Below are positions 11,265 through 21,558 of a DNA stretch of 64,000 bases, in pieces (the stretch's first letter is position 1; the number at the start of each line of letters is the position of its first letter). The notes beneath the pieces are model-generated. The model was given only the letters and a program-made list of their open reading frames with translations, was not told the DNA's origin and did not search any database. The translations under genes were made by a program, and so were the position numbers. The stretch is from Pseudomonas cavernae. Lineage in GTDB: Bacteria > Pseudomonadota > Gammaproteobacteria > Pseudomonadales > Pseudomonadaceae. The DNA lies in NCBI RefSeq assembly GCF_003595175.1, contig NZ_CP032419.1, positions 434,001 through 498,000 of the forward strand, read 5' to 3'.

Positions 11265-11507
11265 TCAGGACACCAGCAACAACGCCAGCAGCGGCGTCAG
11301 GTTGAACAGCAGCACGCCGATTTTGTACACCGCCATGCCGCCATAGTGCAGGGCGTCGAAGCTTTCCAGCGACAGCCGGAACCAGCGGCCATGCAGGCGG
11401 TAGAGCCAGTCGTGGGCACCGCGGAACACGGCGAACCAGACCAGCAGCACGGCATAGTTGATACCCAGGCTCCACAACAGGAAGTGCTGGATCAGTTCGA
11501 CGTTCAT
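11265..11507 (-). CDS. Small membrane protein, DUF6868-like
   Basis: 80 aa with two hydrophobic segments (about residues 7-27 and 58-78) and a basic link (GRWFRLS). The start MNVELIQHFLLW was chosen over an in-frame upstream start that would add 33 Arg-rich residues. It resembles the small conserved Pseudomonas membrane proteins of the DUF6868 group; this assignment is from memory of sequence style and function is unknown. It lies downstream of the LOG-family gene on the same strand. Confidence 0.65.
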   Translation of the reverse strand: MNVELIQHFLLWSLGINYAVLLVWFAVFRGAHDWLYRLHGRWFRLSLESFDALHYGGMAVYKIGVLLFNLTPLLALLLVS

Positions 11508-11581
11508 TTGCAGACCTCGCGAGGAGTGGTACTCCCGGTGTAGGAACGCTGCCCGGCCGTTGCGCCGGACTCTCGCCGGCC

Positions 11582-12169
11582 TCAGCTCGGCTGACGGTCC
11601 ACCCACTTCGGCGCCACCAGCGGTTGCCAGGCGCCCAGCAGTTCCAGCAACTGCGCCGGCGACTCGCCGATCTGCAGCATCTCGCGGTGATGCGAACGGA
11701 CGAAACGTTCCTCGACCAGATGATCGAGGAAGGCGCTGAGCTTGGCGTAGAAGCCGTTCACTTCCAGCAGGCCCAACGGCTTGGCGTGGTAGCCGAGCTG
11801 GCCCCAGGTCCAGACTTCGAACAGCTCCTCGAGGGTGCCGAGGCCGCCGGGCAGAGCGATGAAGGCGTCGGACAGCTCGGCCATGCGCGCCTTGCGCGCG
11901 TGCATGCCGTCGACCACCTCCAGGCGGGTCAGGCCCTTGTGGCCGACTTCGGCGCGTTCCAGGCTTTGCGGAATGATGCCGATCACTTCGCCACCGGCGG
12001 CCATCGCGGCATCGGCGACCACGCCCATCAGACCGACCGCGCCACCGCCGTAGACCAGGCGGATGCCGCGTTCGGCCAGGTGGCGGCCGAGCGCTTCGGC
12101 GCTTTCACGGTAGATCGGGTGGGCGCCGGGGCTGGCACCGCAGAACACGCAAATCGAACGCAGGGACAT
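11582..12169 (-). CDS. LOG-family nucleoside monophosphate phosphoribohydrolase (TIGR00730)
   Basis: 195 aa, the standard length. Rossmann-like fold with [11 protein letters not shown] at the N-terminus and the family hallmark [10 protein letters not shown] near residues 106-115, which binds the phosphate and supplies the catalytic glutamate; R(98)K upstream completes the motif. Enzymes of this family cleave cytokinin riboside 5'-monophosphates or AMP-like nucleotides to free base and ribose 5-phosphate. The physiological substrate in Pseudomonas is not established. Predicted cytoplasmic. Confidence 0.88.
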   Translation of the reverse strand: MSLRSICVFCGASPGAHPIYRESAEALGRHLAERGIRLVYGGGAVGLMGVVADAAMAAGGEVIGIIPQSLERAEVGHKGLTRLEVVDGMHARKARMAELSDAFIALPGGLGTLEELFEVWTWGQLGYHAKPLGLLEVNGFYAKLSAFLDHLVEERFVRSHHREMLQIGESPAQLLELLGAWQPLVAPKWVDRQPS

Positions 12170-12531
12170 CGTCTACTCCGCAGGTTGGCAACCGCCACAG
12201 GGTAACGGTCGTCGACGTGTGGACCAAGTACTCCCCTTGGCTATTGATGGGCGAGGAGGTGCGGAGAGGGCCAGCCGGTCGACTTCGATCTTCCTGCAAA
12301 CGGGAGAGGGGATTTCCGGCGTTCGCTCCAAAGCAGCTGCAGATGGACCACCAGCGCATCGGTGCGGCTTTTTGCCTCGCCGGAGCGGGAACTCGGCTAT
12401 GGTAAGAACGTCTTCCTAGAACCTGCCTGCAGCCGACTTGCCAGATTATCCGCGAGTTGGCCCGCGGCAGTTTCCACGGCCTGTCCAACGGGTCGCCAGG
12501 GCGTTTTGCCCATCCTGCCAAGGAGTCTGCC
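12170..12531. other. Intergenic region between the LOG gene and azurin
   Basis: 362 bp between divergent genes, so it must hold both promoters. I found no convincing -10/-35 pair or FNR/Anr-type palindrome. The azurin Shine-Dalgarno AAGGAG is at about 12519-12524. Confidence 0.5.
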
Positions 12532-12981
12532 ATGCTTCGCCAACTTGTTACCCTATCCGCGCTGGTGCTGGCCAGCGCCCAGGTGTTCGCCGCCGAATGT
12601 GCGGTCACGGTGAATTCCACCGATCAGATGAGCTACGACACTCAAGCCATCCAGGTCAGCAAGAGCTGCAAGACCTTCACGGTGAACCTCACCCATGACG
12701 GCAAGCTGCCGAAGAACGTGATGGGCCACAACTGGGTGCTAAGCAAGGCCGCCGACATGCAGGCCGTCGCCACCGACGGCATGGCCGCCGGGCTCGACAA
12801 CAGCTATCTGAAGTCGGGAGACGCGCGGGTGATCGCGCACACCAAGGTCATCGGCGGCGGTGAGAAGGACTCGGTGAGTTTCGATGTCGCCAAGCTGAGC
12901 GTCGGTGAGCAGTACATGTTCTTCTGCTCCTTCCCCGGCCATGTGGCGATGATGAAGGGCACGGTGACCCTGGTCGACTGA
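12532..12981 (+). CDS. azu: Azurin, periplasmic blue copper protein
   Basis: 149 aa precursor. Residues 1-20 are a signal peptide ending in VFA-AEC, so the mature protein starts at AECAVTVNS, as in known azurins. The type-1 copper ligands are all present: His in GHNWVL (mature His46), Cys and His in FFCSFPGH (Cys112, His117), and Met in HVAMM (Met121). The disulfide pair (AEC near the N-terminus, KSCKTF) is conserved. Azurin shuttles electrons in the periplasm, classically between cytochrome c551 and nitrite reductase or in oxidative-stress responses. Ribosome-binding site AAGGAG is 8 nt upstream. Confidence 0.97.
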   Translation: MLRQLVTLSALVLASAQVFAAECAVTVNSTDQMSYDTQAIQVSKSCKTFTVNLTHDGKLPKNVMGHNWVLSKAADMQAVATDGMAAGLDNSYLKSGDARVIAHTKVIGGGEKDSVSFDVAKLSVGEQYMFFCSFPGHVAMMKGTVTLVD

Positions 12982-13045
12982 GGGTTTCCCCAGCCTGCGT
13001 CCTGCCATCGGATGGACGCAGGCACTGCCGCATCGACGGTTCTAG

Positions 13046-13212
13046 GCTAGTGGCCTATGTGGTTAGTTCAATTAGTCAATTTCGGCGTCTGAGGCCCTGA
13101 TACTGCGTTGCTGCTCCTCGCCATAGCCCTGCTATGACTCGTCGCAGCACCTGGTCTCAGAACCTCAGCCCTTCGAACTTGAGTCAACCAACTAACCGTA
13201 CAGGCCACTAGC
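13046..13212. mobile_element. 167-bp hairpin-forming miniature element
   Basis: The two ends are imperfect inverted repeats about 40 bp long, beginning GCTAGTGGCC at 13046 and ending GGCCACTAGC at 13212, each followed inward by a GGTTAGTT-like block. The centre is itself partly self-complementary (TGCTGCTCCTCGCCATAG against CTATGACTCGTCGCAGCA). There is no coding capacity. It occupies most of the azurin-methyltransferase gap. Interpreted as a MITE-like element; family unknown. Confidence 0.55.
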
Positions 13213-13245
13213 GCGCATCATCGCTGTGCTTGTCGAGTGCGTGCC

Positions 13246-13995
13246 ATGACCGATACCCGCCAGCTGTTCACCCGCCAATCCGCCGCCTACCGCAGTTTCC
13301 GTCCGACCTACGAGGCGCAGCTGTTTGCCTTGCTCGCCGCGCAGGCGCCGGGGCGCGAGCTCGCCTGGGACTGCGCCTGCGGCTCGGGGCAGGCCACCCT
13401 CGGCCTGGCCGCGCAGTTCCGCCAGGTGGTGGCGACCGACGTCAGCCAGGCGCAGCTCGATCAGGCGCCGCCGCTGGACAACGTCAGCTACCGCTGCGAG
13501 CCGGGCGAGCGCAGCTCGCTGGCGGCGGCCAGCGTCGACCTGACCCTGGTGGCCCAGGCGTTGCACTGGTTCCACGTCGAGGCGTTCTACGCCGAGGTGC
13601 GCCGGGTGTCGCGGCCTGGCGCGCTGCTCGCGGTGCTCTCCTACAACCGGCTGGAGATCGAGCCGGCGATCGATGCGTTGGTCGATCACCTCTACCACGA
13701 GATAGTCGGGCCCTACTGGGCGCCAGGGCGCAAGCACGTGGAGGACGGTTACGCCCGCCTGCCGTTCCCGTTCCGTCGTCTCGAGGTGCCGGTGTTCGGC
13801 CTGCAGGCGCAGTGGGACCTCGAACATCTACTCGGCTACCTGCAGAGCTGGTCGGCGGTCGCCGACTTCCGGGCGGCCGAAGGCGTCGATCCGGTCGAGC
13901 GCCTGCGCGCGCAGTTCGTCAGCGTCTGGGGCGATCCCGGGCAGTTGCGCGCCGTGAGCTGGCCGCTGATGGTCAAGCTCGGCGTGGTCGAGTAA
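13246..13995 (+). CDS. Class I SAM-dependent methyltransferase
   Basis: 249 aa. The SAM-binding motif I is WDCACGSGQATLGLA near residues 37-50, motif II/acidic loop VVATDVSQAQL follows, and the post-motif VDLTLVAQALHWFHVEAFYAEVRRVSRPGALLAV (residues ~95-130) is the methyltransferase-11/UbiE-like pattern. The substrate cannot be read from sequence. The ATG at 13246 was chosen; a GTG at 13237 is possible and would add three residues. Stands alone, with a MITE-like element immediately upstream. Confidence 0.82.
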   Translation: MTDTRQLFTRQSAAYRSFRPTYEAQLFALLAAQAPGRELAWDCACGSGQATLGLAAQFRQVVATDVSQAQLDQAPPLDNVSYRCEPGERSSLAAASVDLTLVAQALHWFHVEAFYAEVRRVSRPGALLAVLSYNRLEIEPAIDALVDHLYHEIVGPYWAPGRKHVEDGYARLPFPFRRLEVPVFGLQAQWDLEHLLGYLQSWSAVADFRAAEGVDPVERLRAQFVSVWGDPGQLRAVSWPLMVKLGVVE

Positions 13996-14246
13996 ACGCG
14001 CGTACATCCCGGATCGCAGCCGGGCTACGGGGTCACGAGCGCGCCTGTAGGGTGGTAAACCGCGCAGCGTTTCCTCCGCATGCCGGTGGCTGAGGCCAGC
14101 GACCTCCACCCGGTAACCGTCTTGCACGGATGCATGCGCTTTCGCCAGGGCCAACCGCCCGCCATTTTTCTCTCTGCGACTAACCTCTAGCTCCGCTGAA
14201 ACCCGCATGCCAGCGGGCCGCGACGGTGCGCCGGGAAAACCGTCGC

Positions 14247-14261
14247 GCACCAGTGGCGTGC
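14247..14261 (+). promoter_or_regulatory. NtrC-like enhancer site
   Basis: GCAC-CAGTGGC-GTGC matches the NtrC dyad GCAC-N7-GTGC. It lies about 155 bp upstream of the sigma-54 promoter, a normal enhancer distance. Only one site is seen and the central bases are not A/T-rich, so this is tentative. Confidence 0.4.
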
Positions 14262-14403
14262 AAAGCGCGAAGCGCTGGCTATTGTTAGTAGGCATGCGGC
14301 CCGACTCCGGCCGTCACGGCCCGGTCTGACTGCGCGGCCGTCACAACAACAATAAGCACAAGGAGGCAGCAATCACCCCCAACATTCCCCGCGCCGCAAC
14401 CCA

Positions 14404-14419
14404 TGGCACGTCCCTTGCT
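14404..14419 (+). promoter_or_regulatory. Sigma-54 (RpoN) promoter of the liv operon
   Basis: TGGCACGTCCCTTGCT matches the RpoN consensus TGGCACG-N4-TTGCW at every defined position, with correct GG/GC spacing. It is 58 bp before the substrate-binding-protein start. RpoN promoters require an enhancer-binding activator; nitrogen control by NtrC is the natural candidate. Confidence 0.85.
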
Positions 14420-14476
14420 GAATGAGCTGACCCAATAACAATTTGCAGCAAACCCACCCTTAGGAGTACCGCTTCC

Positions 14477-15598
14477 ATGTCGCAGAAGATCTACAGAAAA
14501 GGCTTTCTGGCTCTCGCGGTGACCGCCGCATTCGGGGCTTCCTCGCTGGCGCAGGCCGACGTCGTGATCGGCGTGGCCGGGCCGCACACCGGCGCCAACG
14601 CGTCGTTCGGCGAGCAGTATTGGCGGGGGGCCACCCAGGCGGCCGAAGACCTCAATGCCGCCGGCGGCATCAACGGGGAAAAGATCAAGCTGGTCAAGGC
14701 CGATGACGCCTGCGAGCCGAAGCAGGCGGTGGCGGTGGCCAACCGGCTGGTCGATCAGGACAAGGCCATCGGGGTGGTCGGCCACTTCTGCTCGTCCTCG
14801 ACCATTCCGGCGTCCGAGGTTTATGAAGAGGCCGGCATCGTCGCCATCACCCCCGGCTCGACCAACCCGCTGGTCACCGAGCGCGGCCTCTCCGGGATGT
14901 TCCGCATGTGCGGTCGCGACGACCAGCAGGGCATAGTCGCCGGCGACTATATCGTCGACACGCTGAAGGCCAAGAAGGTCGCGATCATCCACGACAAGGA
15001 CACCTACGGGCAGGGCCTGGCCGATGCCACCCGCGCGCAGCTGAAGAAGCGCGGTGTCACCGAGGTGATCTACGAGGGCCTGACCCGCGGCGAGAAGGAC
15101 TTCAACGCGCTGGTCACCAAGATCCGCGCCACGGGCGCCGAGGTCGTCTACTTCGGCGGCCTGCACCCTGAGGCCGGGCCGCTGGTGCGGCAGATGCGCG
15201 AGCAGGGGCTGACCGCCAAGTTCCTCTCCGGCGACGGCGTGGTTACCGACGAACTGGTCACCACCGCCGGCGGCCCGCAGTACACCAACGGCGTGCTGAT
15301 GACCTTCGGCGCCGACCCACGCAAGATTCCGGACGGCCAGGCGGTGATCGCCAAATTCCGCGCCGCCGGTTTCGAGCCGGAAGGCTACACCCTGTATGCC
15401 TACGCCTCGCTGCAGACCCTGGCGGCGGCCTTCAACGGCGTCGGCAAGAACGACCCGGCGGCGGCCAGCCAGTGGATGAAGAGCCATCCGGTGCAGACGG
15501 TGATGGGCAAGAAGGAGTGGGACGCCAAGGGCGACCTGAAGGTTTCCGACTACGTCATCTACCAATGGGACGACAAGGGCAAGTACAGCCAGCAGTAA
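14477..15598 (+). CDS. Branched-chain amino acid ABC transporter, substrate-binding protein
   Basis: 373 aa. The signal peptide (residues 1-27, ending SLAQA) precedes a LivJ/LivK/BraC-type periplasmic binding protein (type I fold): VVIGVAGPHTGANASFGEQYWRG, the DDACEPKQAVAVANR motif and GHFCSSSTIPASEVYEE, whose serines and threonines contact the amino acid backbone. First gene of the operon SBP-livH-livM-livG-livF. Its position suggests a second HAAT system paralogous to braCDEFG, so I give no symbol. The sigma-54 promoter lies just upstream. Confidence 0.92.
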   Translation: MSQKIYRKGFLALAVTAAFGASSLAQADVVIGVAGPHTGANASFGEQYWRGATQAAEDLNAAGGINGEKIKLVKADDACEPKQAVAVANRLVDQDKAIGVVGHFCSSSTIPASEVYEEAGIVAITPGSTNPLVTERGLSGMFRMCGRDDQQGIVAGDYIVDTLKAKKVAIIHDKDTYGQGLADATRAQLKKRGVTEVIYEGLTRGEKDFNALVTKIRATGAEVVYFGGLHPEAGPLVRQMREQGLTAKFLSGDGVVTDELVTTAGGPQYTNGVLMTFGADPRKIPDGQAVIAKFRAAGFEPEGYTLYAYASLQTLAAAFNGVGKNDPAAASQWMKSHPVQTVMGKKEWDAKGDLKVSDYVIYQWDDKGKYSQQ

Positions 15599-15734
15599 CG
15601 CCGCTGCCGGCCGCCCGGGCGGCCGGTGTTTGCGGGCATTGCTGAATTCATCACCCAGCACTGGCGCCACGGCGTGGCCGTGGCGCCTTCAGCAGTACCC
15701 GCCCGACTGACCCTGGCAGAAGTGAGACTGAGTC

Positions 15735-16649
<915 letters not shown>

Positions 16650-16658
16650 GGGACTGCG

Positions 16659-17939
16659 ATGACTGCCAAGACCAATTCCATCGACCTCAAACACAGCCTG
16701 CTCGATGCCATCCTCGCCGGCCTGATCGCCCTGATAGTGTTCGGCCCGATCATCGGCGTGGTGCTCGACGGCTACAGCTTCAACCTGCTGCCGCAGCGTC
16801 TGGCCTGGATCGTCGCCGCGGTGATGGGTGGGCGTTTCGTGCTCAGCCTGTTCCTGCAGACTGAACGCGGCCGGCGCATCCTCGAAGGCTTCGAGGGTGG
16901 CGGCTCGGGCGTGCACGTGCTGCCGCCGGGCTACCAGAGCCGGCTGCGTTGGATCATCCCGCTGATCATAGTGCTGGCGCTGGTGTTCCCGTTCTTCGCC
17001 AGCAAGTACCTGCTGACCGTGGTGATCCTCGGCCTGATCTACGTGCTGCTCGGCCTCGGCCTGAACATAGTGGTCGGTCTCGCCGGCCTGCTCGACCTCG
17101 GTTACGTGGCCTTCTACGCCATCGGCGCCTACGGCCTGGCCCTCGGCGCGCACTACCTCGGCCTCGGTTTCTGGACCTTGCTGCCGGCGGGCGCGCTGCT
17201 AGCGGCGCTGGCGGGGGCGCTGCTGGGCTTCCCAGTGCTGCGCATGCACGGCGACTACCTGGCCATCGTCACCCTAGGTTTCGGCGAGATCATCCGCCTG
17301 ATCCTCAACAACTGGCTGGACTTCACCGGCGGCCCGAACGGCATGTCGGTGCCGGCGCCGACCTTTCTCGGCCTGGAGTTCGGCCGCCGCGCCAAGGAAG
17401 GCGGGGTGCCGTTCCACGAGTTCTTCGGCGTGGCCTACAACCCCAACCTGAAATTCCTGTTCATCTACGCGGTGCTGTTCCTGGTGGTGCTGCTGGTGCT
17501 CTACCTCAAGCATCGGCTGACCAAGATGCCGGTCGGCCGCGCCTGGGAGGCGCTGCGTGAGGACGAGATCGCCTGCCGCTCGCTGGGCCTCAACCATGTG
17601 CTGGTCAAGCTCTCGGCCTTTATGCTCGGCGCCTCGACGGCGGGGCTGGCCGGGGTGTTTTTCGCCAGCTACCAGGGCTTCGTCAACCCCTCGTCGTTCA
17701 CCTTCTTCGAGTCGGCGCTGATCCTCGCCATCGTCGTGCTCGGCGGCATGGGTTCGACCGTCGGCGTGGTGCTCGCCGCCTTCGTGCTCACCACGGCGCC
17801 GGAGCTGCTGCGCGCCTTCGCCGATTACCGGGTGCTGCTGTTCGGCATCCTCATGGTGGTGATGATGATCTGGCGCCCGCGCGGGCTGATCCGCATCAGC
17901 CGCGCAGGCTTCGCGCCGCGCAAGGGGGTGGCGCCATGA
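16659..17939 (+). CDS. livM: Branched-chain amino acid ABC transporter permease LivM
   Basis: 426 aa, the long LivM form with an N-terminal extension of about 100 residues carrying two extra membrane segments, followed by the core permease (GLNIVVGLAGLLDLGYVAFYAIGAY near 125-150). The coupling helix region reads WEALREDEIACRSLGLN. Pairs with LivH in the inner membrane. The stop overlaps the livG start by 4 bp (ATGA), indicating translational coupling. Confidence 0.93.
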   Translation: MTAKTNSIDLKHSLLDAILAGLIALIVFGPIIGVVLDGYSFNLLPQRLAWIVAAVMGGRFVLSLFLQTERGRRILEGFEGGGSGVHVLPPGYQSRLRWIIPLIIVLALVFPFFASKYLLTVVILGLIYVLLGLGLNIVVGLAGLLDLGYVAFYAIGAYGLALGAHYLGLGFWTLLPAGALLAALAGALLGFPVLRMHGDYLAIVTLGFGEIIRLILNNWLDFTGGPNGMSVPAPTFLGLEFGRRAKEGGVPFHEFFGVAYNPNLKFLFIYAVLFLVVLLVLYLKHRLTKMPVGRAWEALREDEIACRSLGLNHVLVKLSAFMLGASTAGLAGVFFASYQGFVNPSSFTFFESALILAIVVLGGMGSTVGVVLAAFVLTTAPELLRAFADYRVLLFGILMVVMMIWRPRGLIRISRAGFAPRKGVAP

Positions 17940-18808
17940 GCGACAAGATTCTCAGCGTCGAACACCTGATGATGCACTTCGGCGGCATCAAGGCGCTCAA
18001 CGACGTCAACCTGGACGTCGAGCGCGGCTCGATCACCGCGCTGATCGGTCCCAACGGCGCCGGCAAGACCACGGTGTTCAACTGCCTGACCGGCTTCTAC
18101 AAGGCCAGCGGCGGCAGCATCCTGCTCAACACCCAGGGCCAGTTGACCGATGTCATCAAGGTGCTCGGCCAGCCGTTCCGGGCCGGCGACTTCATCAACC
18201 CGGCGCGGTTCGCCAGCCGCCTGCACTACAAAATGTTCGGCGGAACCCACCTGGTCAACCGCGCCGGTCTGGCGCGCACCTTCCAGAACATCCGCCTGTT
18301 CCGCGAGATGTCGGTGGTGGAGAACCTGCTGGTGGCCCAGCACATGTTCGTCAACCGCAGCCTGTTCGCCGGCGTGTTGAATACCCACGGCTACCGGCGC
18401 AGGGAGAACGAGGCACTGGACCACGCCTTCTACTGGCTGGAGGTGGTCGAACTGGTGGATGCCGCCAACCGCCTGGCCGGCGAGCTGTCCTACGGCCAGC
18501 AACGGCGCCTGGAGATCGCCCGGGCGATGTGCACACGGCCGGAGCTGATCTGCCTGGACGAGCCGGCGGCCGGCCTCAACCCGATGGAGACCCAGGCGCT
18601 GAGCCGGATCATCCGCTTCCTGCGCGACCACCACGGCATCACCGTGCTGCTGATCGAGCACGACATGGGCATGGTGATGAACATCTCCGACCACATCATC
18701 GTCCTCGACCACGGCGACGTGATCGCCCGTGGCGCCCCCGAGGCGGTGCGCCATGATGACAAGGTGATCGCCGCCTACCTCGGTGCCGACGAAGAGGAGC
18801 TGGTATGA
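17936..18808 (+). CDS. livG: Branched-chain amino acid ABC transporter ATP-binding protein LivG
   Basis: 290 aa. Walker A is GPNGAGKTT near residues 38-46, the ABC signature LSYGQQRRLEIARA near 183-196, Walker B LICLDEPAAGLNP. It is longer than E. coli LivG (255) because of an insertion of about 35 residues after Walker A (around residues 62-98), as in several Pseudomonas LivG proteins. Hydrolyses ATP to drive uptake, as a heterodimer with LivF. Overlaps livM and livF by 4 bp each. Confidence 0.93.
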   Translation: MSDKILSVEHLMMHFGGIKALNDVNLDVERGSITALIGPNGAGKTTVFNCLTGFYKASGGSILLNTQGQLTDVIKVLGQPFRAGDFINPARFASRLHYKMFGGTHLVNRAGLARTFQNIRLFREMSVVENLLVAQHMFVNRSLFAGVLNTHGYRRRENEALDHAFYWLEVVELVDAANRLAGELSYGQQRRLEIARAMCTRPELICLDEPAAGLNPMETQALSRIIRFLRDHHGITVLLIEHDMGMVMNISDHIIVLDHGDVIARGAPEAVRHDDKVIAAYLGADEEELV

Positions 18809-19521
18809 CGGCAGCGCTGCTGGAGTTCCGTGAAGTCGATGCGTTCTACGGGCAAATTCAGGTGCTGCACAAGGTGTCGCTGCGGATCGACGAGGGTGAG
18901 ACGGTGGCGCTGATCGGTGCCAACGGCGCGGGCAAGTCGACCCTGCTGATGTCGATCTTCGGCCAGCCGCGTGCGGCGGCCGGGCAGATCCTCTTTCGCG
19001 GGACCGAAATCACCCACAAGACCGCGCACTTCGTCGCCTCCAGCGGGGTGGCGCAGGCGCCGGAAGGGCGCCGAGTGTTCCCCGACATGAGCGTCGAGGA
19101 AAACCTGCTGATGGGCACCATCCCCATCGGCATGGAGCACGCCGGTGCGGACATGCAGCGCATGTTCGAGCTGTTCCCGGTGCTCAAGGAGCGGCGCAAT
19201 CAGCGCGCCATGACCATGTCCGGCGGCGAGCAGCAGATGCTCGCCATCGCCCGCGCGCTGATGAGTCGACCCAAACTGCTGCTGCTCGACGAACCGTCGC
19301 TGGGGCTGGCGCCGCTGGTGGTGCGGCAGATCTTCCAGACCCTGCGCGAACTGGCCAAGAGCGGGGTGACCATCTTCCTCGTCGAGCAGAACGCTAACCA
19401 TGCCCTGAAGCTCAGCGATCGCGGCTATGTGATGGTCAATGGCGAGATCCGCCTGAGCGGCACCGGTCAGGAACTGCTCGGCAACCAGGATGTGCGCAAC
19501 GCGTATCTGGGCGGGCACTGA
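18805..19521 (+). CDS. livF: Branched-chain amino acid ABC transporter ATP-binding protein LivF
   Basis: 238 aa, standard length. Walker A GANGAGKST near residues 38-46, signature MSGGEQQMLAIARA near 139-152, Walker B LLLLDEPSLGLAP. Second ATPase of the transporter. The last ~125 codons are duplicated, truncated and frameshifted at 20976-21350, beyond the next gene. The operon is followed by a hairpin shared with the convergent outer-membrane gene. Confidence 0.93.
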   Translation: MTAALLEFREVDAFYGQIQVLHKVSLRIDEGETVALIGANGAGKSTLLMSIFGQPRAAAGQILFRGTEITHKTAHFVASSGVAQAPEGRRVFPDMSVEENLLMGTIPIGMEHAGADMQRMFELFPVLKERRNQRAMTMSGGEQQMLAIARALMSRPKLLLLDEPSLGLAPLVVRQIFQTLRELAKSGVTIFLVEQNANHALKLSDRGYVMVNGEIRLSGTGQELLGNQDVRNAYLGGH

Positions 19522-19560
19522 CGCGGCGGGTCACGCGCGAAGGCGCGCGAGGGAGAGGCC

Positions 19561-19583
19561 GGGCCGGCGGCAAGCGCCGGCCC
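19561..19583. terminator. Hairpin between convergent livF and outer-membrane gene
   Basis: GGGCCGGCG (19561-19569) pairs with CGCCGGCCC (19575-19583) around GCAAG; on the plus strand GGGGTGTTT follows. It probably ends livF transcription and may act in both directions. Confidence 0.6.
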
Positions 19584-19602
19584 GGGGTGTTTCAACTGCC
19601 GG

Positions 19603-20736
19603 TCAGAACATGAAGGTCGGAATCACCGGCACGAAGATGAGGCGGAAGTTCCAGCGGCTGCCCAACTGGTCCTCCGGGTGGATCGCCGAGTACTGGACTT
19701 CCGCGCCCAGACGCACGGGCAGCTGGCCGAACTTGAACAGGCGGGAGATGCCCAGGCCGACCGGGAAGGTGACCTTGTTGTCGCTGGTGGCCTTCCAGTT
19801 GACGGTGACGTTCGGTGTCATGCCGACCCGCCACTGGGCGTCGCCGGGGATATTGTGGACGATGAAGTACTGGATGTTGGTCAGGCTGACATCGTCGCGG
19901 TCGTCGTCGCCGGCCACTGACCACCAGTGCTGCGGGAACACCCCCAGGGACCAGTCCTGGCCCAGGTAGGCGACCACGGCGGTGGGGCCCACGGAATATT
20001 TTCCCTGGCCGAGCACATCGTATTCGGCGGTGGGGAACAGTGCGGTGCCACCCACGCCCCACACCAGTTTGGCGCCGTTAGCGAGCTTGATCGGCGCCTT
20101 GGGCGAGGCGAGACCGACATAGCCCAGATCACCCATGCCGTGCGTGCGGTCGTAGGGGTTTTCCAGCAGGCCCGGCAGTTCCGGGGAGTGGATGATGGTG
20201 TCCGGCCCCATGCCGGCGAGGTCGCCGAAATCCTTGTTCACCGGTGCATCGGTGTAGGAGATGGGAATCCGGTGGATCATGTTCCAGTCCTCGCCCAGCT
20301 CGGTTGGGAAGGTCGGCATGAAGCTGTACTTGCCCATGTAGTGGGTGCCGCCGCTGTTCGGCCCCTTCAGTGCGGTGTAGTCGAACTGGTTGAAGAGGAT
20401 AACCAGGTTGCCGACCGGGTTGTCCATCAGCTTGGCGATCTGCGCCTGGGATGGCTGGCAGCCGGCCTTGACCAGCTCGTGCAGGTCGATGTCGAAGTCG
20501 TTCTGCATGCGTGCGCACTTGTCGGATGAGGCGGGGTTCGCTGTCGCGTTGCCGTTCGCATCGTTCTGCGCCAGTTGCAGCTCGTGGCGGTAGCCGCCCG
20601 ATGCGCTGTTGCCAAAGGGCAAGTCCGCTTCAGCCGGCCGCGTCGCTTGCTGCGGGCTTTGGGAGGCGGCGCCGGCCAGGCTGGCGCAAGTCAGCATGCT
20701 CACGCCAAGGGTGAGTCCCAGGTAACGCTTCATCAT
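19603..20736 (-). CDS. MetA-pathway/neuromedin-U-like outer-membrane beta-barrel protein
   Basis: 377 aa with a signal peptide (residues 1-23, ending LAGAA). After a Cys-containing N-terminal linker (about 50-100) the protein shows alternating amphipathic strands ending in an aromatic residue (IFVPVIPTFMF), typical of an outer-membrane barrel. The pattern NQFDYTALKGPNSGGTHYMGKYSFMPTFPTELGEDWNMIHRIPI fits the phenol-degradation meta-pathway/neuromedin-U family; substrate unknown. It lies convergent to livF and is bounded on its other side by a truncated livF copy, so it appears to have been inserted into the liv locus. The start is the first of two adjacent ATGs. Confidence 0.75.
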   Translation of the reverse strand: MMKRYLGLTLGVSMLTCASLAGAASQSPQQATRPAEADLPFGNSASGGYRHELQLAQNDANGNATANPASSDKCARMQNDFDIDLHELVKAGCQPSQAQIAKLMDNPVGNLVILFNQFDYTALKGPNSGGTHYMGKYSFMPTFPTELGEDWNMIHRIPISYTDAPVNKDFGDLAGMGPDTIIHSPELPGLLENPYDRTHGMGDLGYVGLASPKAPIKLANGAKLVWGVGGTALFPTAEYDVLGQGKYSVGPTAVVAYLGQDWSLGVFPQHWWSVAGDDDRDDVSLTNIQYFIVHNIPGDAQWRVGMTPNVTVNWKATSDNKVTFPVGLGISRLFKFGQLPVRLGAEVQYSAIHPEDQLGSRWNFRLIFVPVIPTFMF

Positions 20737-20975
20737 CCATTCTCCATCTGCCTTTGCCCTCGCGGCCTTGGGCGGCGGGGAGGTTATCCGTTACGGGTGT
20801 GGCGTCCGATGCCTCGGCGAGGCTGAAACGCTGTACGACAGCTGGCGAGCCATTCCTACTGATTCAGTGACAGTTCTGCTGCCGCCATTGTCGTGGGGAG
20901 TGTAGAGCGTTGTGGCGCAGCGGGTAGTCGAGGTGGCGACTTTCCAGGCCGGGTGATGCCAGAGCCCCAGGATGA

Positions 20976-21350
<375 letters not shown>

Positions 21351-21365
21351 CTTTGCCGAGCCCCT

Positions 21366-21433
21366 GTAGGAGCGAATTCATTCGCGATCGAGGCCACACT
21401 GTGCGCTCCCATCGCGAATGAATTCGCTCCTAC
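21366..21433. repeat. Dispersed palindrome, GTAGGAGCGAATTCATTCGCG family
   Basis: A perfect 23-bp inverted repeat (21366-21388 with 21411-21433) around a 22-nt loop. Related copies are at 27010-27075 and 44361-44430. Confidence 0.8.
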
Positions 21434-21474
21434 GGTCTGCTGTTCCGCAACCCTCTCCCGTAAACGGGAGCACG

Positions 21475-21499
21475 GTAGCCCGGACTGCATCCGGGCTAC
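21475..21499. repeat. Dispersed palindrome, GTAGCCCGG family
   Basis: GTAGCCCGG (21475-21483) and CCGGGCTAC (21491-21499) with a 7-nt loop. A longer relative is at 35407-35468, and fragments occur near 14008-14035 and 23990-24045. Confidence 0.7.
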
Positions 21500-21558
21500 G
21501 GACTTTCCCGCCATAGGCTGCGCTCGGCGTACTTACCCCCAAAGACTGTGGAGCGAAC

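Larger units (their letters stand above)
13996..14476. other. Intergenic region upstream of the liv operon
   Basis: 480 bp without a gene. It contains a fragment of the CCGGGCTAC-type repeat near 14008-14035, a GTAGGGTGG repeat remnant near 14047, a CGACGGT/ACCGTCG inverted repeat (14221-14245), an NtrC-like site and the sigma-54 promoter listed separately. Confidence 0.6.

Noticed and set aside
16949..17560. A 203-aa frame inside livM
   Set aside because: It is an out-of-frame shadow with Arg/Pro/Gly-rich composition inside a clear permease gene.
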